A DNA stretch of 64,000 bases from JAJEEA01 sp965116765 (GTDB lineage Bacteria; Acidobacteriota; Vicinamibacteria; Vicinamibacterales; UBA8438). Under the pieces are notes generated by a model, which worked only from the letters and a program-made list of their open reading frames with translations, was not told where the DNA came from and did not search any database. Where the stretch lies: contig OZ220718.1 in the NCBI GenBank assembly GCA_965116765.1, positions 3,286,001-3,350,000 on the forward strand. The letters are read 5' to 3'. Shown in pieces: positions 22,492-33,289 of this stretch (position 1 is its first letter; every line of letters begins with the position of its first letter). The translations under genes were made by a program, and so were the position numbers.

Positions 22492-25224
22492 TCATCGGGA
22501 GCACTTCGCCAGCAACCGGGCCGCGAAGGCCTCCGCCGTCGCCGGCCGCGCGGCCCGGGAAGCCGTCAGCATTTCCCGGGCGAAGGCGAGAACGGCAGCT
22601 CGCCGGTCCTGCCGGGCGCCGACCGGCGCAGCCGGCGGCGGCTGCACGCGCTGGCGCCGGATGGCCTCGGCCACCTCGTTCGCGGTCGAGCCGGGGAACG
22701 GCGGCCGACCCGCCGCCATCTCGTAGAGCACCACCCCCAGCGCCCAGACGTCGTCGGCCTCCGCGGCGGGCGCGCCGCCGAGGGCCTCCGGAGAGAGGTA
22801 CGGCACCGTGCCTCCGACCAGCCTCGCGCGCGCCGAGGTCAGGCCCGCGAGGCCGAAGTCGAGCAGCTTCGCCGTCCCCTGCGCGGTGAACGCGATGTTG
22901 CTCGGCTTCACGTCGCCGTGCCGGTAGCCCGCCGCGTGCAGCGCGGCCAGCGCGCCGGCCACCTCGGCCGCCACCTCTACCGTGTCGGCCGGGCCGAGCG
23001 GGCCGGCGGCGATACGCACCGCCAGGGTGCCGCCGTCCAGGTGCTCCATCACCAGCAGCGGCCGGCCGCGCCAAGTCTCCAGCCCGTGTACCAGGGCGAT
23101 GCCCGGGTGGGCCTGCGCGGCCAGCGTCTGCGCCTCCCGCTTCAGGCGCGCGAGGTCCGCCGGATCCGCCCCTTCCAGCGTCTTGACCGCTACCTGCCGA
23201 TCGAGGCCAATATCGCGCGCGCGATAGACTGCGCCCATCCCCCCGCCCCCGATGCGTCGCTCGACGAGGAACTTGCCGGCAAGCATCACGGGCACCGGAG
23301 CGTCCGACCATGCCCCGCCGCAGGCGCCGCAACGCGCGCCCGTCTCGCCGGGCGCCGACACCCGCCCGCACTCCCGGCATTCGCGGCCCGGCGGCTCCTC
23401 GGCGCGGCCGACGGGGCCGCCCGCCAGCCGCAGGCGTTGCAGGGCGAGGCCCGAGGCCGACGCCAGTGCGTCCAGGAACGCGAGGTCGACCGGGCACAGC
23501 CGCGCCCCGTCGGGGCGCGCCCCCGCCACCAGCAAACCGAGCGGCGCGGACCCCGGCCCCGCAACCGGGGCCACCGCCGCGACCGCCGCCGACGACACCC
23601 ATGCCGCTTCCTCCGGCGGCAGCAGGTCGAACACGGTGCCCCGCGCATTCGGGCGCACCTCGAGGGGCGCGCGCAACTCCTCGAGCACGTTGGCGAGGGC
23701 CGACGCGCGTGGCAGCGGCGGCACCGATCCGTCGGGCGCGGCGAACAGGTCGCCGCCCCCGCCGTCCGCCTCACCGGCCACCAGCAGCGTGCAGGGAACG
23801 CCGGCACCGCGTCGCACCGCGCGGGCGACGGCCGCCCCGACATCCGCGGCCGTCAGCGCCTGCCCCATCTCGGTCCCCGCCGCCGCCAGCACCCTCCGCT
23901 GGTCGGCCGTCTCCGGCGCGATCCAGGCGTTCACCCGCCCCACGAGCCGCTCGCGGAACGCGAGCGCGGCCAGGGCGGCCCCCGCCAACGTGACGCAGCC
24001 CTGCCCCAGCGGGTCGGCGAACGCCGCGCCGACCGGCCGGTCGGCGCGGCTCGCGACCAGCACCCCCAGCGCGACCAGGGGCGCGACCGCCAGCAGCGCC
24101 AGCCCGGCCCGCGTCAGCAGGCGGCGCGCCGACACCCGGATCGTCGTGCGGACGTCGAGCACGCGCAGAGAGATGGCCGCGTACATCGTGAGGCACGGCA
24201 CCGCGACGACCGAGACGCTGCCGAGGACGCTCGCCCAGTTCGCAGCGCGGACGGTGAAGGTCCCGGGGAACGCCGCCTCGACGGCACCTTCGACGTGCGG
24301 GGCCAGAGCCGCCGCCAGACCGGCCACGAACAGCCGTGTGCGCGCGCGCTCGCCCGGGGCCACCCCCCGCGCGCGCAGCAGGAGCACGGCCAGCGCGCCG
24401 AGGACCAGGACGCAGTAGGGACCGAAGAAGGCAGGCGCGACGTAGGCGCCGGGCACCTCGCGGGCGAGAACGGAGAGTCGCGGGCTCAGCGCCTGCACCG
24501 GTGGCAGATTGGCCACCTGCAGCACCGCCGCGAGCGCCGCCGAGAGCACCGCCATGCGGCGCGCCGCGTCGTCAAGCCGCGTGCGCCGACGAACACGCGG
24601 AAACTCGCGAACGAACACCCACAGCACCGCGGGCAGGAAGAGCTCGGGATAGAGGCCGGCGCCGAACCCGCCAACCACCGGCTGCGCCCAGAACGCCCCG
24701 AGCAGGAAGAGGACCACGCCGAGCAGCCGGGCTCGCTGGTCGAACCGGCCGCCGATGAACAGCACCAAGCCGCACGCGGGGTAGAGCACGTGCGGGAGCA
24801 TGCGGAAGAACAGCGCGGACGGGGTCATCTCGGACACCGGCAGGAAGCTTCGGGTCGACACCAGCGCCGTCTCGGGCGCGAGAGCGGCGAGCATGCCCTC
24901 GGTAGCCGCGGGCAGCAGGCTGACCCCGACAGCCAGCCCCGCCACGGACTGGAGCAGGGCCACGGCGGCAAGCGCGGCAAGGGCGCGGTCCTGGAGCCGA
25001 AAGCCGGCTCCGCCGCGCCCTGCGAGCTCGGCCGGTGCCGTGCCGGCCGTGCCGCCTCGGCCGGCGGCGCGCGAGATGCCCGCCACCGTGCGCAGGTGGC
25101 CGAGAGCCCGACGCTGGGCGGGCGCCGCGCGTTCCGCGCACCGCTCCCAGTCGACGTCCTGCTTCAAGGCGACGGCGTCAGCGACTTCGAACAGCACACC
25201 GCGGCCGGGCATCGTGTGTCCCAT
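22492..25224 (-). CDS. Membrane sensor Ser/Thr protein kinase with GAF-like domain and zinc ribbon
   Basis: I chose Met at 25224, preceded by TTGGAG, because the first Met of the longer frame (25308) lies inside a promoter element. The 910 residues begin with a cytoplasmic stretch, then about eight to ten hydrophobic helices at roughly 70-430 (sensor). A GAF-like domain follows (MGQALTAADVGAAVARAV ... PLGLLVAG), then a C..C-x11-C..C zinc ribbon (CRECGR, CGACGG). The kinase domain starts near 646: glycine loop GGGGMGAVY, VAVK lysine near 681, catalytic loop YRHGDVKPSN, DFG near 789 and SPE. The loop has HGD in place of HRD (non-RD type), but Asp, Lys and Asn are kept, so it should be active. 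It follows the ECF sigma gene and probably controls it by phosphorylation, as in kinase-linked ECF groups. Confidence 0.88.
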   Translation of the reverse strand: MGHTMPGRGVLFEVADAVALKQDVDWERCAERAAPAQRRALGHLRTVAGISRAAGRGGTAGTAPAELAGRGGAGFRLQDRALAALAAVALLQSVAGLAVGVSLLPAATEGMLAALAPETALVSTRSFLPVSEMTPSALFFRMLPHVLYPACGLVLFIGGRFDQRARLLGVVLFLLGAFWAQPVVGGFGAGLYPELFLPAVLWVFVREFPRVRRRTRLDDAARRMAVLSAALAAVLQVANLPPVQALSPRLSVLAREVPGAYVAPAFFGPYCVLVLGALAVLLLRARGVAPGERARTRLFVAGLAAALAPHVEGAVEAAFPGTFTVRAANWASVLGSVSVVAVPCLTMYAAISLRVLDVRTTIRVSARRLLTRAGLALLAVAPLVALGVLVASRADRPVGAAFADPLGQGCVTLAGAALAALAFRERLVGRVNAWIAPETADQRRVLAAAGTEMGQALTAADVGAAVARAVRRGAGVPCTLLVAGEADGGGGDLFAAPDGSVPPLPRASALANVLEELRAPLEVRPNARGTVFDLLPPEEAAWVSSAAVAAVAPVAGPGSAPLGLLVAGARPDGARLCPVDLAFLDALASASGLALQRLRLAGGPVGRAEEPPGRECRECGRVSAPGETGARCGACGGAWSDAPVPVMLAGKFLVERRIGGGGMGAVYRARDIGLDRQVAVKTLEGADPADLARLKREAQTLAAQAHPGIALVHGLETWRGRPLLVMEHLDGGTLAVRIAAGPLGPADTVEVAAEVAGALAALHAAGYRHGDVKPSNIAFTAQGTAKLLDFGLAGLTSARARLVGGTVPYLSPEALGGAPAAEADDVWALGVVLYEMAAGRPPFPGSTANEVAEAIRRQRVQPPPAAPVGARQDRRAAVLAFAREMLTASRAARPATAEAFAARLLAKCSR

Positions 25225-25280
25225 CTCCAAGTGGCGGCCGGTCTCCCTGGGGGAACCGGTCCTTCGATTCCCGTGCCCTA

Positions 25281-25308
25281 AGACGCGCGGGAGCTCGAAA
25301 CCGAACAT
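25281..25308 (-). promoter_or_regulatory. ECF-like bipartite promoter element, copy b (kinase gene)
   Basis: The minus-strand reading is ATGTTCGGTT, 9 nt, CGCGCGTCT, then TAGGG. It lies between the sigma-factor stop (25331) and the kinase start (25224). With -10 at 25281-25285, transcription would start near 25274, about 50 nt before the start codon. Confidence 0.62.
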
Positions 25309-25330
25309 CGGGCCGTGACGCCCCGCCGCG

Positions 25331-25948
25331 TCAGCCGTCCATCTCCCCGGAGAGCCGCACCAGCGCGCGCTTCAGTGCCATGCGCGCCGCGTCGGGACTG
25401 GCCCGGTCGTCGACGAGGGCGAGCTGCTTGAACGAGTAGCCGAGCTCGGTCCGGCCGACGATCAGCCGCCGCTCGCGCGGCTTCAGGCGCTTCAGGGCGT
25501 CCAGGTACCGGTCCCAGTCCTCGCCGTCGACGAGCTGCTCCAGGGGAGAGGGCTCAGCCGACGGGGGAACGTCCTTCTCATCGAGGCCACCCCACGTGTC
25601 GCGACGCCCGACGCGCCGCATCTCGTCCTGGATGCGGTGATCGACGGCCCGCCGCAGGTAGCTCCGGAACGCGACGCTGCTCGTCGACTCCAGCCTCGTG
25701 ATGCGGCGGAACACCTGCAGCAGGACGTCCTGCACGAGGTCGCCGGTGTCGACGAGCCCCCGAGCCCACACCGGCAGCCGCCCGCGCGCCCGCCGGCGCA
25801 ACCACGGGAACATGCGCTCGAACAGCACGTCGAGGGCCGAACGGTCGCCCTCGCGCGCGCGCTCGATCAGGTCCGACGACGCCGGCGCCTCGTGTCGCTG
25901 GTCCTTCGCTGTGTCCCGGCGTCGTTCCCGTGCTTCGTCGCCCGTCAT
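25331..25948 (-). CDS. ECF-type RNA polymerase sigma factor, kinase-linked
   Basis: Starting at Met 25948 the product is 205 residues. Region 2 spans about 35-105 (LFERMFPWLRRRARGRL, DTGDLVQDVLLQVFRRI, the core-binding and -10-recognition helices). Region 4 spans about 150-200 (LKPRERRLIVGRTELGYSFKQLA, an HTH, then AARMALKRALVRL). No anti-sigma gene is adjacent; instead the Ser/Thr kinase lies 106 bp downstream on the same strand. That arrangement fits ECF groups regulated by kinase phosphorylation in region 2 (ECF43-like). An acidic linker (GGLDEKDVPPSAEPSP) joins the two regions. GGAGG lies 13 nt upstream of the ATG, rather far, so a nearby alternative start is possible. It is predicted to read the element found at three places in this window. 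Confidence 0.85.
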   Translation of the reverse strand: MTGDEARERRRDTAKDQRHEAPASSDLIERAREGDRSALDVLFERMFPWLRRRARGRLPVWARGLVDTGDLVQDVLLQVFRRITRLESTSSVAFRSYLRRAVDHRIQDEMRRVGRRDTWGGLDEKDVPPSAEPSPLEQLVDGEDWDRYLDALKRLKPRERRLIVGRTELGYSFKQLALVDDRASPDAARMALKRALVRLSGEMDG

Positions 25949-26178
25949 CCGGGAAACCCGACCTCCCCGCGTGCACGTCACCCGCGGCGAGCCAGCCGCC
26001 GACCGCGCAGCCCGCGCCGAGCGCCCGTCACCGCGCAGCCTTGCGCCAGCCGCCGGGCACACGCCGGCGAGTCATCGCGCCGGCCGCGCGGAAGCGCAGC
26101 TCTGAACCGGCGCCCGCAACCCGCAAGGCTCCTCGGACACGGTGAACAAAGACACCCGCAAGGCTCCGGACAAGGCGA

Positions 26179-29100
26179 TCAGAACGCGCCGACCAGCGCC
26201 ACCGCCAACTGGTAGCCGGCGCCCCGGCCGGGCCACTGCTCGCGCCCCATCAACAACTGCATGCGCAGGCCGCGCCGCTGCGGGTCCTTCGACGTCTCCG
26301 AGGAGAGGTAAGTGAACCCGAACTGCGCCAGGCCGCCCCCCGGACCCGTCCGGCGATAGGTCGTCAGGGACGACAGAACGCCCCCCAACCGGCGCGGGCG
26401 CCACCCGTAGCCCAACTCCCCGTCGAGCGACAGCGCCCGACCCGCCTGCGGCCACGCCGCCCCCGGGGCCAGGCTCGCCGACCCCGCGCCGCCCAGCAGG
26501 CCGCCGCCGTCGAACCCCAGACCGTCGGCCGCGCCCCACCGCGGCGACAGCGCCGCCTGCAGACCCGTGCCGTCGGCACGCGACTTCACCACCAGACGCG
26601 CCATCACCCCGTACTCTTCGTACCCCGAGGCCGTGTGCGCCGACAGCCATCGGCCCCGCGCCTCGAGGTCGAGACGCGACGTCGCCGCCCGCAGCCCCCC
26701 CACGAGCTCCAGGCCCGCCCCCGTCTGGCCGTCGCCCCCGTCGTAGCGTCCCCCCAACTGCACGAACGGAGACACGACCCCCGACGCCCGAGACGCCTCC
26801 AGCGCCAGCCGCCCCCGATGCACCCCGGCGGCGAGGCCCGCCACCGTCAGCCCCCCCCCGACGACGACAGCGACAGCGAGCCGGCGCCGCCCACCACGGC
26901 CAGGGCCACGCCGGCCCCCTCGGCCACGTGGCGGCGCATACCCGCCGCCCCCATCGTCATCGTCAGGGCGCCCGCCTCGCCGAGGGCGTCCGCCCCTCGC
27001 GCGTCGGCCGCCTCGCCACGGCCGTAGCCCCCGATGGCCCACAACTCCAGATTCCGCGACACGTTGCCCCGCACGTACGGATACACGCTCGTCAGCCGCG
27101 TCGTCAGCCGGCCCGCCGACGCGCCGTCCACCGCCGCCTGGTAGTCGGTCGAGCCCCAGCTTCGGCCCAGCGCCGCGCCGGCCAGCCAGTCGGAGCCGAG
27201 ACGGCCGTCCGCCCCCACATAGAGCGAATGCAGGTCGCCGTCGTAGCGCCCGGCGTCGGGCGTGCCGCCGAACGACTGCCGGTCGCCCGCCCCCCACACG
27301 GTGTAGCGGCTCGCGCCCCCGCCGGCCTCGCCCCCGCCGCCCAGCGGTGTCGCGAACGACCGGCCCCAGACGAGCCCGTCCCAGCCGCCCGCGCCCATGC
27401 CGAACGACCCCGGCCCCGGCGCCGACAGCGCGGCGGCGTTGCCGACGTCACCGCCGGCCGAGAGACCGCCAACCCCGGCGGCCAGACCCAACCCCGAGAC
27501 ACCGCCGAGACTCCCCGCCGAGCCCAACGCAGAAACACCGCCCGGCCCAACGCCGCCGTGCGCGGAATGACCGACCGGCAGCATGCCCGGCGCGAGCCCC
27601 GCGCCCCCGCCGAGGCCGCCGAACCCAGGCACCTGCGACAGGCCCAGCATCGACGCCAGCGCCCTCCCCAGCGTCCCGACCCCGCCGCCGCTCGCCGCGT
27701 CGCCGTCCGACGGCGCCGTCCCCCGCCGGAAGCGCTCGCCGATGACCCCCGTCACGCTCGACAGCAGCGCCCGGCCCTGCGCAGCCAGCGCATCCCGGCG
27801 CAGCGCCGCCTCCTCGGCCGACACCTCCACCTCCAGCGTGAAGCTCAGGCTCGCCTCTCCCCCCGCCGCGTCCGCCGCCCCGTACGTATAGGTCGCCGCC
27901 GCCGACGCCTCTGCCGCCGCGCCCCCGATGGTTCGAGACGCCGCGTCAAAGACCAGACCCGCCGGCAGCGACGGCGACAGCTCATACGTCACCGCGCCCA
28001 CCCCCCCGGTAGCCGCCGGCAGCTCCAGCGGCGCTATCGCCGCATACTGCCGGTACCGCTGGTCCTCGATGCGAGCGTCGCCGAAGCTCAGACCCTCGAC
28101 CGCCGGCGCCGGCGTGCCGGTCACCGCCGCCGACCACGCGCCGTCCCCCGCCCGCACCTGCACCCGATAGGCCGCGCCGTTGGTCAACCCCGAGATCGTG
28201 GCGCTCGTCGCCGTGCTCGTAGTCGACCCGGGCAGCTCCGTCCACGTGCCCGTATCCGCATCGGCGCGGTACCGTACCGCGTAGTCGTCCATCGCCGCGC
28301 CTTCGTCCCACGGCGCCGTCCATCTGACCGTCAGCTCTCCGTCGCCGGAAACCAGCCGGACATCAAGGGAGTCGCCGCTGGTCGACTGGCTGCAGGGCAG
28401 GTCGTACGGGTCCCCGTTCACCGCCTGCGGGTTGATGGTGGACTCGAACCTGCACAACGCAGCCGGAATCGAGCCCGTCAACCGGTTGTGATGCAGGTAC
28501 AGCTCCTGCAGAGCCGTGAGGTCGGCAAGTTGAGCGGGAATAGAGCCGGTGAGGTTGTTCACGGCGAGATGGAGGATCTCCAGATTCCTGAGTCGGCCAA
28601 GCGCAGGGGGAATGGGACCGTCCAACTCGTTAAGGCTGAGATCCAATATGGTCCTCAGATTCGTGAGGTCGCCAAGTTGAGAGGGAATGGGACCAGTCAA
28701 GTCGTTTGCGTGGAGACTGAGAAACTCCAGATTCCCGAGTTGGCCAAGCTGGGGAGGAATAGTACCGCTCAGATCATTGGCCTGGAGAGTCATGTACGTC
28801 AAGCTGCTCAGTCCACCGAGCTGGGGCGGAATGGAACCGCTCAATCGGTTGCCGTTGAGCCGGAGAGTCACCAGGTTGCTCAACTGGCCGAGCTCGGAGG
28901 GAATCGAGCCGCTCAGATCATTCGACCCGAGGCCCAGGTATACCAGGTTCCCGAAACTGCCCAGCTCGGGAGGAATTCGACCCGCCAAGTTGTTGGAGCG
29001 GAGATCCAAGCGCCGCAGATTCGTGAGGCCTCCCAACGAGGAGGGAAGCTGGCCGGTCAAGTTGTTGTCGGCGAGTTCCAACGCCGTCACGCGGCCGGTT

Positions 29101-32100
29101 GATGCGTCCACCGTCACACCGCGCCACGTGCTGATTGGTTGGTCGGTACCCCAGCCTCCACTGTCGTGCCAGCTCGGTCCGTTCGTGGCGTTGTAGAACT
29201 CCATGAGCACGTCCCGGTCGTCTTCGCACCCGGGCAGCCTCACACCGTCACGCTGCGGGTTGATGGTGCTCTCGAACTTGCACAACGAATCCGGGATTGG
29301 ACCGCTCAACCGGTTACTCGAAAGACCCAACGCAGTCAAGTTCGTCAGATTTCCGAGTGCAGAGGGAATGGAACCGGACAACTGGTTGTCATTGAGCGCC
29401 AGGAACGTCAGACTCGTGAGCGCCCCCAGGGAGGGGGGAAGCGGCCCCGTCAACCGGTTGAAGCTCAGGTCCAACCGAGTCAAGCTCGTCAGGTTGCCGA
29501 GTGCAGAGGGAATGGAACCGGACAACTGGTTGTCGTTGAGCGCCAAGAACGTGAGACTCGTGAGCCCTCCCAGGGAGGAGGGAATCGGTCCCGTCAACTG
29601 GTTGTGACTGAGCCACAACCGCCTCAGCCTCGCGAGGCTGCCCAGGGAGGAAGGAATCGATCCTGTCAACCCGTTGTCTTGGTCATCGAACTCCAGGGCG
29701 CTCACGCGGTCGTCCTGGTCGGTGGACACCCCATACCACTGGTCGAGCGGCGCGCTGGTGTTCCAGTTCGTGTTGTTGCGCCAGCTCGGGCCGTTGGTGG
29801 CGTTGTAGAAATCGACCAGGGCGTCGCGGTCCACGGACGGAGGCTTGTCGATCAGCAGCAGCGTTGCCGAATCGGCCGTCAGACCGGCGGACGACGTCCC
29901 CGAGACCTCGATGGTCTCCACATCTTCCGACAACGTGTCCAGCTTCGGCCAGACCTGGAGCGCCACGGCGCCCTCTGTCGAACGCGCCGCGATGGTGATG
30001 CTGGACCCGTCGGGCCACGCAGAGTCGTAGTCGGAGGCGTCCGCCGTGCCCCCCAGCGTCAGGTCCACCGTCGTCGCATCGTCCAGCGCGCGGGACAATG
30101 CCGCCGTCACCTCGATGGCGACGCCATCGGGGCCGCCCTCGCCCTCGGTCACGCTCGACGGGTGGACCGACAACGTCAGCGTCGGAACCCCGCCTTCCAG
30201 GAACCGCAGCACCGCCACCGTCACCGGCAGGCCGGCTGACGACGTGCCGGTAACCGCGAGCGTTTCCTCGGGTTCCGACAACGCGTCGAGCTTGGGCAGG
30301 ATCCACAGATCGGCGCTGCCCTCCCTCGAGCCCGCGTCGATCGTGATCCTCGCGCCCTGGGGCCATTGCGACTCGTAGTCCAGCGCATCCGCCGTCCCGG
30401 GCTCCAACGCCAGGTCCACCGTCGACGACTCGTTCAGTGCGTCGGACAAGCGGGCCGTCACCACGACGGTCTCCCAACCCTGGCCCTCGGTCAGGCTCGA
30501 CGGGTCGACCGACAGCGTCACTATCGTCGGAACGCTGCCGTCGTTGTCGAGCAGTCGTAGTGTCGCCGAGTCCACCGTCATACCGCTGGGCGACGTGCCC
30601 AGGACCTCGATGGTCTCCTCCGGCTCCGTCAACGCATCTTCGACCGGCGTGATCCGCAGCACCGCGGCGCCCTCCCGAGAACCGGCCCCGATGGTGATGA
30701 TCGACCCGCCGGGCCACGACCAGCGGTAGTCGACCGACGGTTCCGCCGTGCCCTCCAGCCTCAGATTCACCGTCGACGGCTCGTTCAACGTGCCGGACAA
30801 GCGCGCCGTCACCTCCACGTCGACGGAACCGTCGCCCTCCGCCACCGTCGACGGGTTCACGAGCAGCGTGACCGTCGGACGGGCGCCGTCGAGCAGACGC
30901 AGCGTCGCCGATTCCACCGTCAGACCGCTGGATGACGTGCCCGAGATCACGATCGTCTCGGCGGACTCCTGCGACGCATCCACCTTCGGCGTGACCCGCA
31001 GCACCACGCCGCCCTCGCGTGAGCCCGCCCCGATGGTGATGGTCGACCCGCCCGGCCACGCCCAGTCGTAGTCGACCGACTCGACCGCCGTGCCCCCCAG
31101 ACGCAGGTCCACCGTCGACGACTCGTCCAACGCACGGGAGAGGCGCGCCGTCACCTCCACGTTCACGGCACCCTCGCCCTCCGTCACGCTCGTCGGGTTC
31201 ACGGACAGCGTCACCGTCGGGGTCGCCCGCGGCGTGCCCGTGGCGCTATCCGACCACAGGCCATCGCCCACCGCGTTGCCGGCGCGTACCTGCACCTGGT
31301 ACGCGGTCCCGTTCGTCAGGCCGGTGATCGTCGCCGTCGTCGCCGTGCTCTTCACCGCGTCCGGCAGCATCGTCCACGTGCCGCCGACCCGCCGATGGCG
31401 CACGTCGTAGTCGTCGATGGCGGAACCGTTGTCCGACGGCGCGCGCCAACTCACCGCCAACCGGCGGTCGCCCGGCGTCAGCGTCGGGACCGCCGGCCTC
31501 CCCGGCACCGACGCCGACGACATCGGCGTTCCCCGGGCGCTCTCCGACCACGGGCCGAGGCCGGCCGAGTTCCGGGCCTGCACCTGAACCTCGTACGTCG
31601 TCCCGTTCTCCAGGCCGGTAATCAACAGGCCCTTCGTCGGGCGCGCGAGAATCTCCGTCCAGTCTCCGCCCACCGGTCGATGCCGCACGTTGTAGTCGAT
31701 GATGGGCGCCCCGTTGTCCGCCGGCTCGCTCCAGCTCACCCCCATCTGGCGGTTGCCCGGCCTCAACGTCGGCGCCGCCGGCGCCGCCGGCGGCAACACC
31801 AGCCGCATCGGCGTACCCCGGGCGCTCGTCGACCAGGGCCCGTCGCCCACCGCGTTCCACGCCTGGACCTGAACCTCGTACGTCGTCCCGTTCTCCAGGC
31901 CGGTAATCGTCGCCGTCGTCGCCGTCCCGACCGCGTCCCGCAGGTCATCCCACGTACCGCCGGACCGTCGATAGCGCACGTCGTAGTCGTCGATGGCGGA
32001 ACCGTTGTCGAACGGCGCGCGCCAGCTCACCGTCAACTGACGGTCGCCCGCCTCCAACGTCGGCGCCGACGGCGCCTCGGGCGCCGACACCGGCGTGCCC

Positions 32101-32966
32101 GTCGCACTCGCGGACCAGTCGCCGCCGCCCGCCGCGTTCCACGCCTGGACCTGAACCTCGTACGTCGCCCCGTTGTCCAGACCGGTAATCGTCGCCGTCG
32201 TCGCCGTGCCAATCGCGTCCGGCAGGTAATCCCACGTACCGCCAGACCGTCGATAGCGCACGTCGTAGTCGTAGATCGCGGAGCCGTTGTCCGACGGCGC
32301 GCTCCAGAACACGTCCAACCGGCGGTCGCCCGCCTCCAACGTCGGCGCGAACGGCGCCGACGGCACCCTCGCCACCGGCTCGGGCCGGGGGGGGAGCGGC
32401 GGGGGGTCGTCGCCCCCGGTTGCCAACCTCAGGGCCGCGGCCGTGCCCGCCGCCGCACCCGCGATACCCACGATCGCTCCTGTCCCCAGACCGCCGCCCG
32501 CGCCGCCGCCGCCCGCGCCACCACCGGCGCCCGTCGGGCCCGCCCCCGCCGCCGCTGCTTCCGCCGCCGTCGCATAGTTCGTCTGCGCGATCACGGCCGT
32601 CGCCCTCTCGCCTCCGAACGTCGCGCTCACCGACAGCTCCACCGCCCCGCTCGCCACCGGGTTCACCGACACCGCCGCCTGACCCAGTGCGTTCGTCGTC
32701 AGCGACACCTGCTGAACACCCGCGTTCAGCGTCGCGGTGCCCCCGTCCCCCAGCAGGAACACCACCGTCGCGCCGGCCACCGGCAGGTTGTTCTCGTCGC
32801 GCACCTCCACCACCACCGGCCCCGCAATGCCCCGCTCCATGATGTTGTTGCTGAGCTCGCCTTGCAGCGGCACGATCCGAAGACCCTGGGCCCACGACGA
32901 CGCGCCCACCCCCAGCAGCGCCCACGCCGCCATCGCCACCGCGCCGACATTCCTGAATCCTGCCAT
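26179..32966 (-). CDS. Giant FN3 / Calx-beta / LRR autotransporter, frame-broken at a poly-G tract
   Basis: Met at 32966, with GAGGGG upstream, starts a signal (VGAVAMAAWALLGVGASSWAQ). An invasin-like Ig domain (VVEVRDENNLPVAGATVVFLL) and a Gly-rich linker follow. Next come four FN3 domains (APSAPTLEAGDRQLTVSWRA types), about four Calx-beta domains (VTLSVNPTSVTEGEG) and two LRR blocks, each opened by DFYNATNGPSW-type caps with plant-like LTGSIPSSLG.L..L..L repeats. Another FN3, an Ig-like domain and a C-terminal autotransporter barrel ending ALVGAF complete it. The main frame ends at 26847; the last 222 residues of the barrel are in the next frame. The switch is at nine Gs (26851-26859 on the minus strand), and one extra G restores one frame of about 2260 residues. 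This is either phase variation or an assembly slip. It is a surface adhesin, with an ECF-like promoter upstream. Confidence 0.85.
26851..26859 (-). repeat. Nine-G homopolymer at the barrel frameshift
   Basis: Nine consecutive Gs on the coding strand separate the two frames of the giant autotransporter. With 10 (or 7) Gs the barrel would be in frame. Poly-G tracts of this length are classic slipped-strand switches for surface proteins, and also a classic sequencing error site. Confidence 0.7.
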
Positions 32967-33092
32967 CGGAAGACCCCTCTCCGCGTGGTTGACAGCTTCC
33001 GGTCGCAGCCGGCTTCTACATCTGCCTGCCGTCGGTCCGTCGCTGTCGCCGCCGCGCGCGCTGGCTTCCGTCACGCGGGCATCTTCCCCACA

Positions 33093-33120
33093 AGACGCGC
33101 GACCGGTTGAAACCGAACAT
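33093..33120 (-). promoter_or_regulatory. ECF-like bipartite promoter element, copy a (giant adhesin gene)
   Basis: The minus-strand reading is ATGTTCGGTT, 9 nt, CGCGCGTCT, then TGTGG. It is 127 bp upstream of the adhesin start codon. A partial second copy (CGCGCGTCTACCGGTCGCG) lies just upstream, near 33140-33158. Confidence 0.6.
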
Positions 33121-33289
33121 GCAACTCGCCGTTCGAACGCGACCGGTAGACGCGCGAGAAAAGAGACGGGCGCCGCCCGGAGGCCGACGGCCCGCGCCGT
33201 CGCCGGAGGCGTCGTCGAAATAAGGAGCTGACGGGATTCGGCCGATAATAGTTGAAGACGGAACCAATGACATGACAAGGAGACAGGAC

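Noticed and set aside
25225..25308. Kinase start at 25308 (MFGFELPRVLG)
   Set aside because: That Met and the next codons are the promoter-like element shared with two other loci; the first Met after it, with TTGGAG upstream, is at 25224.
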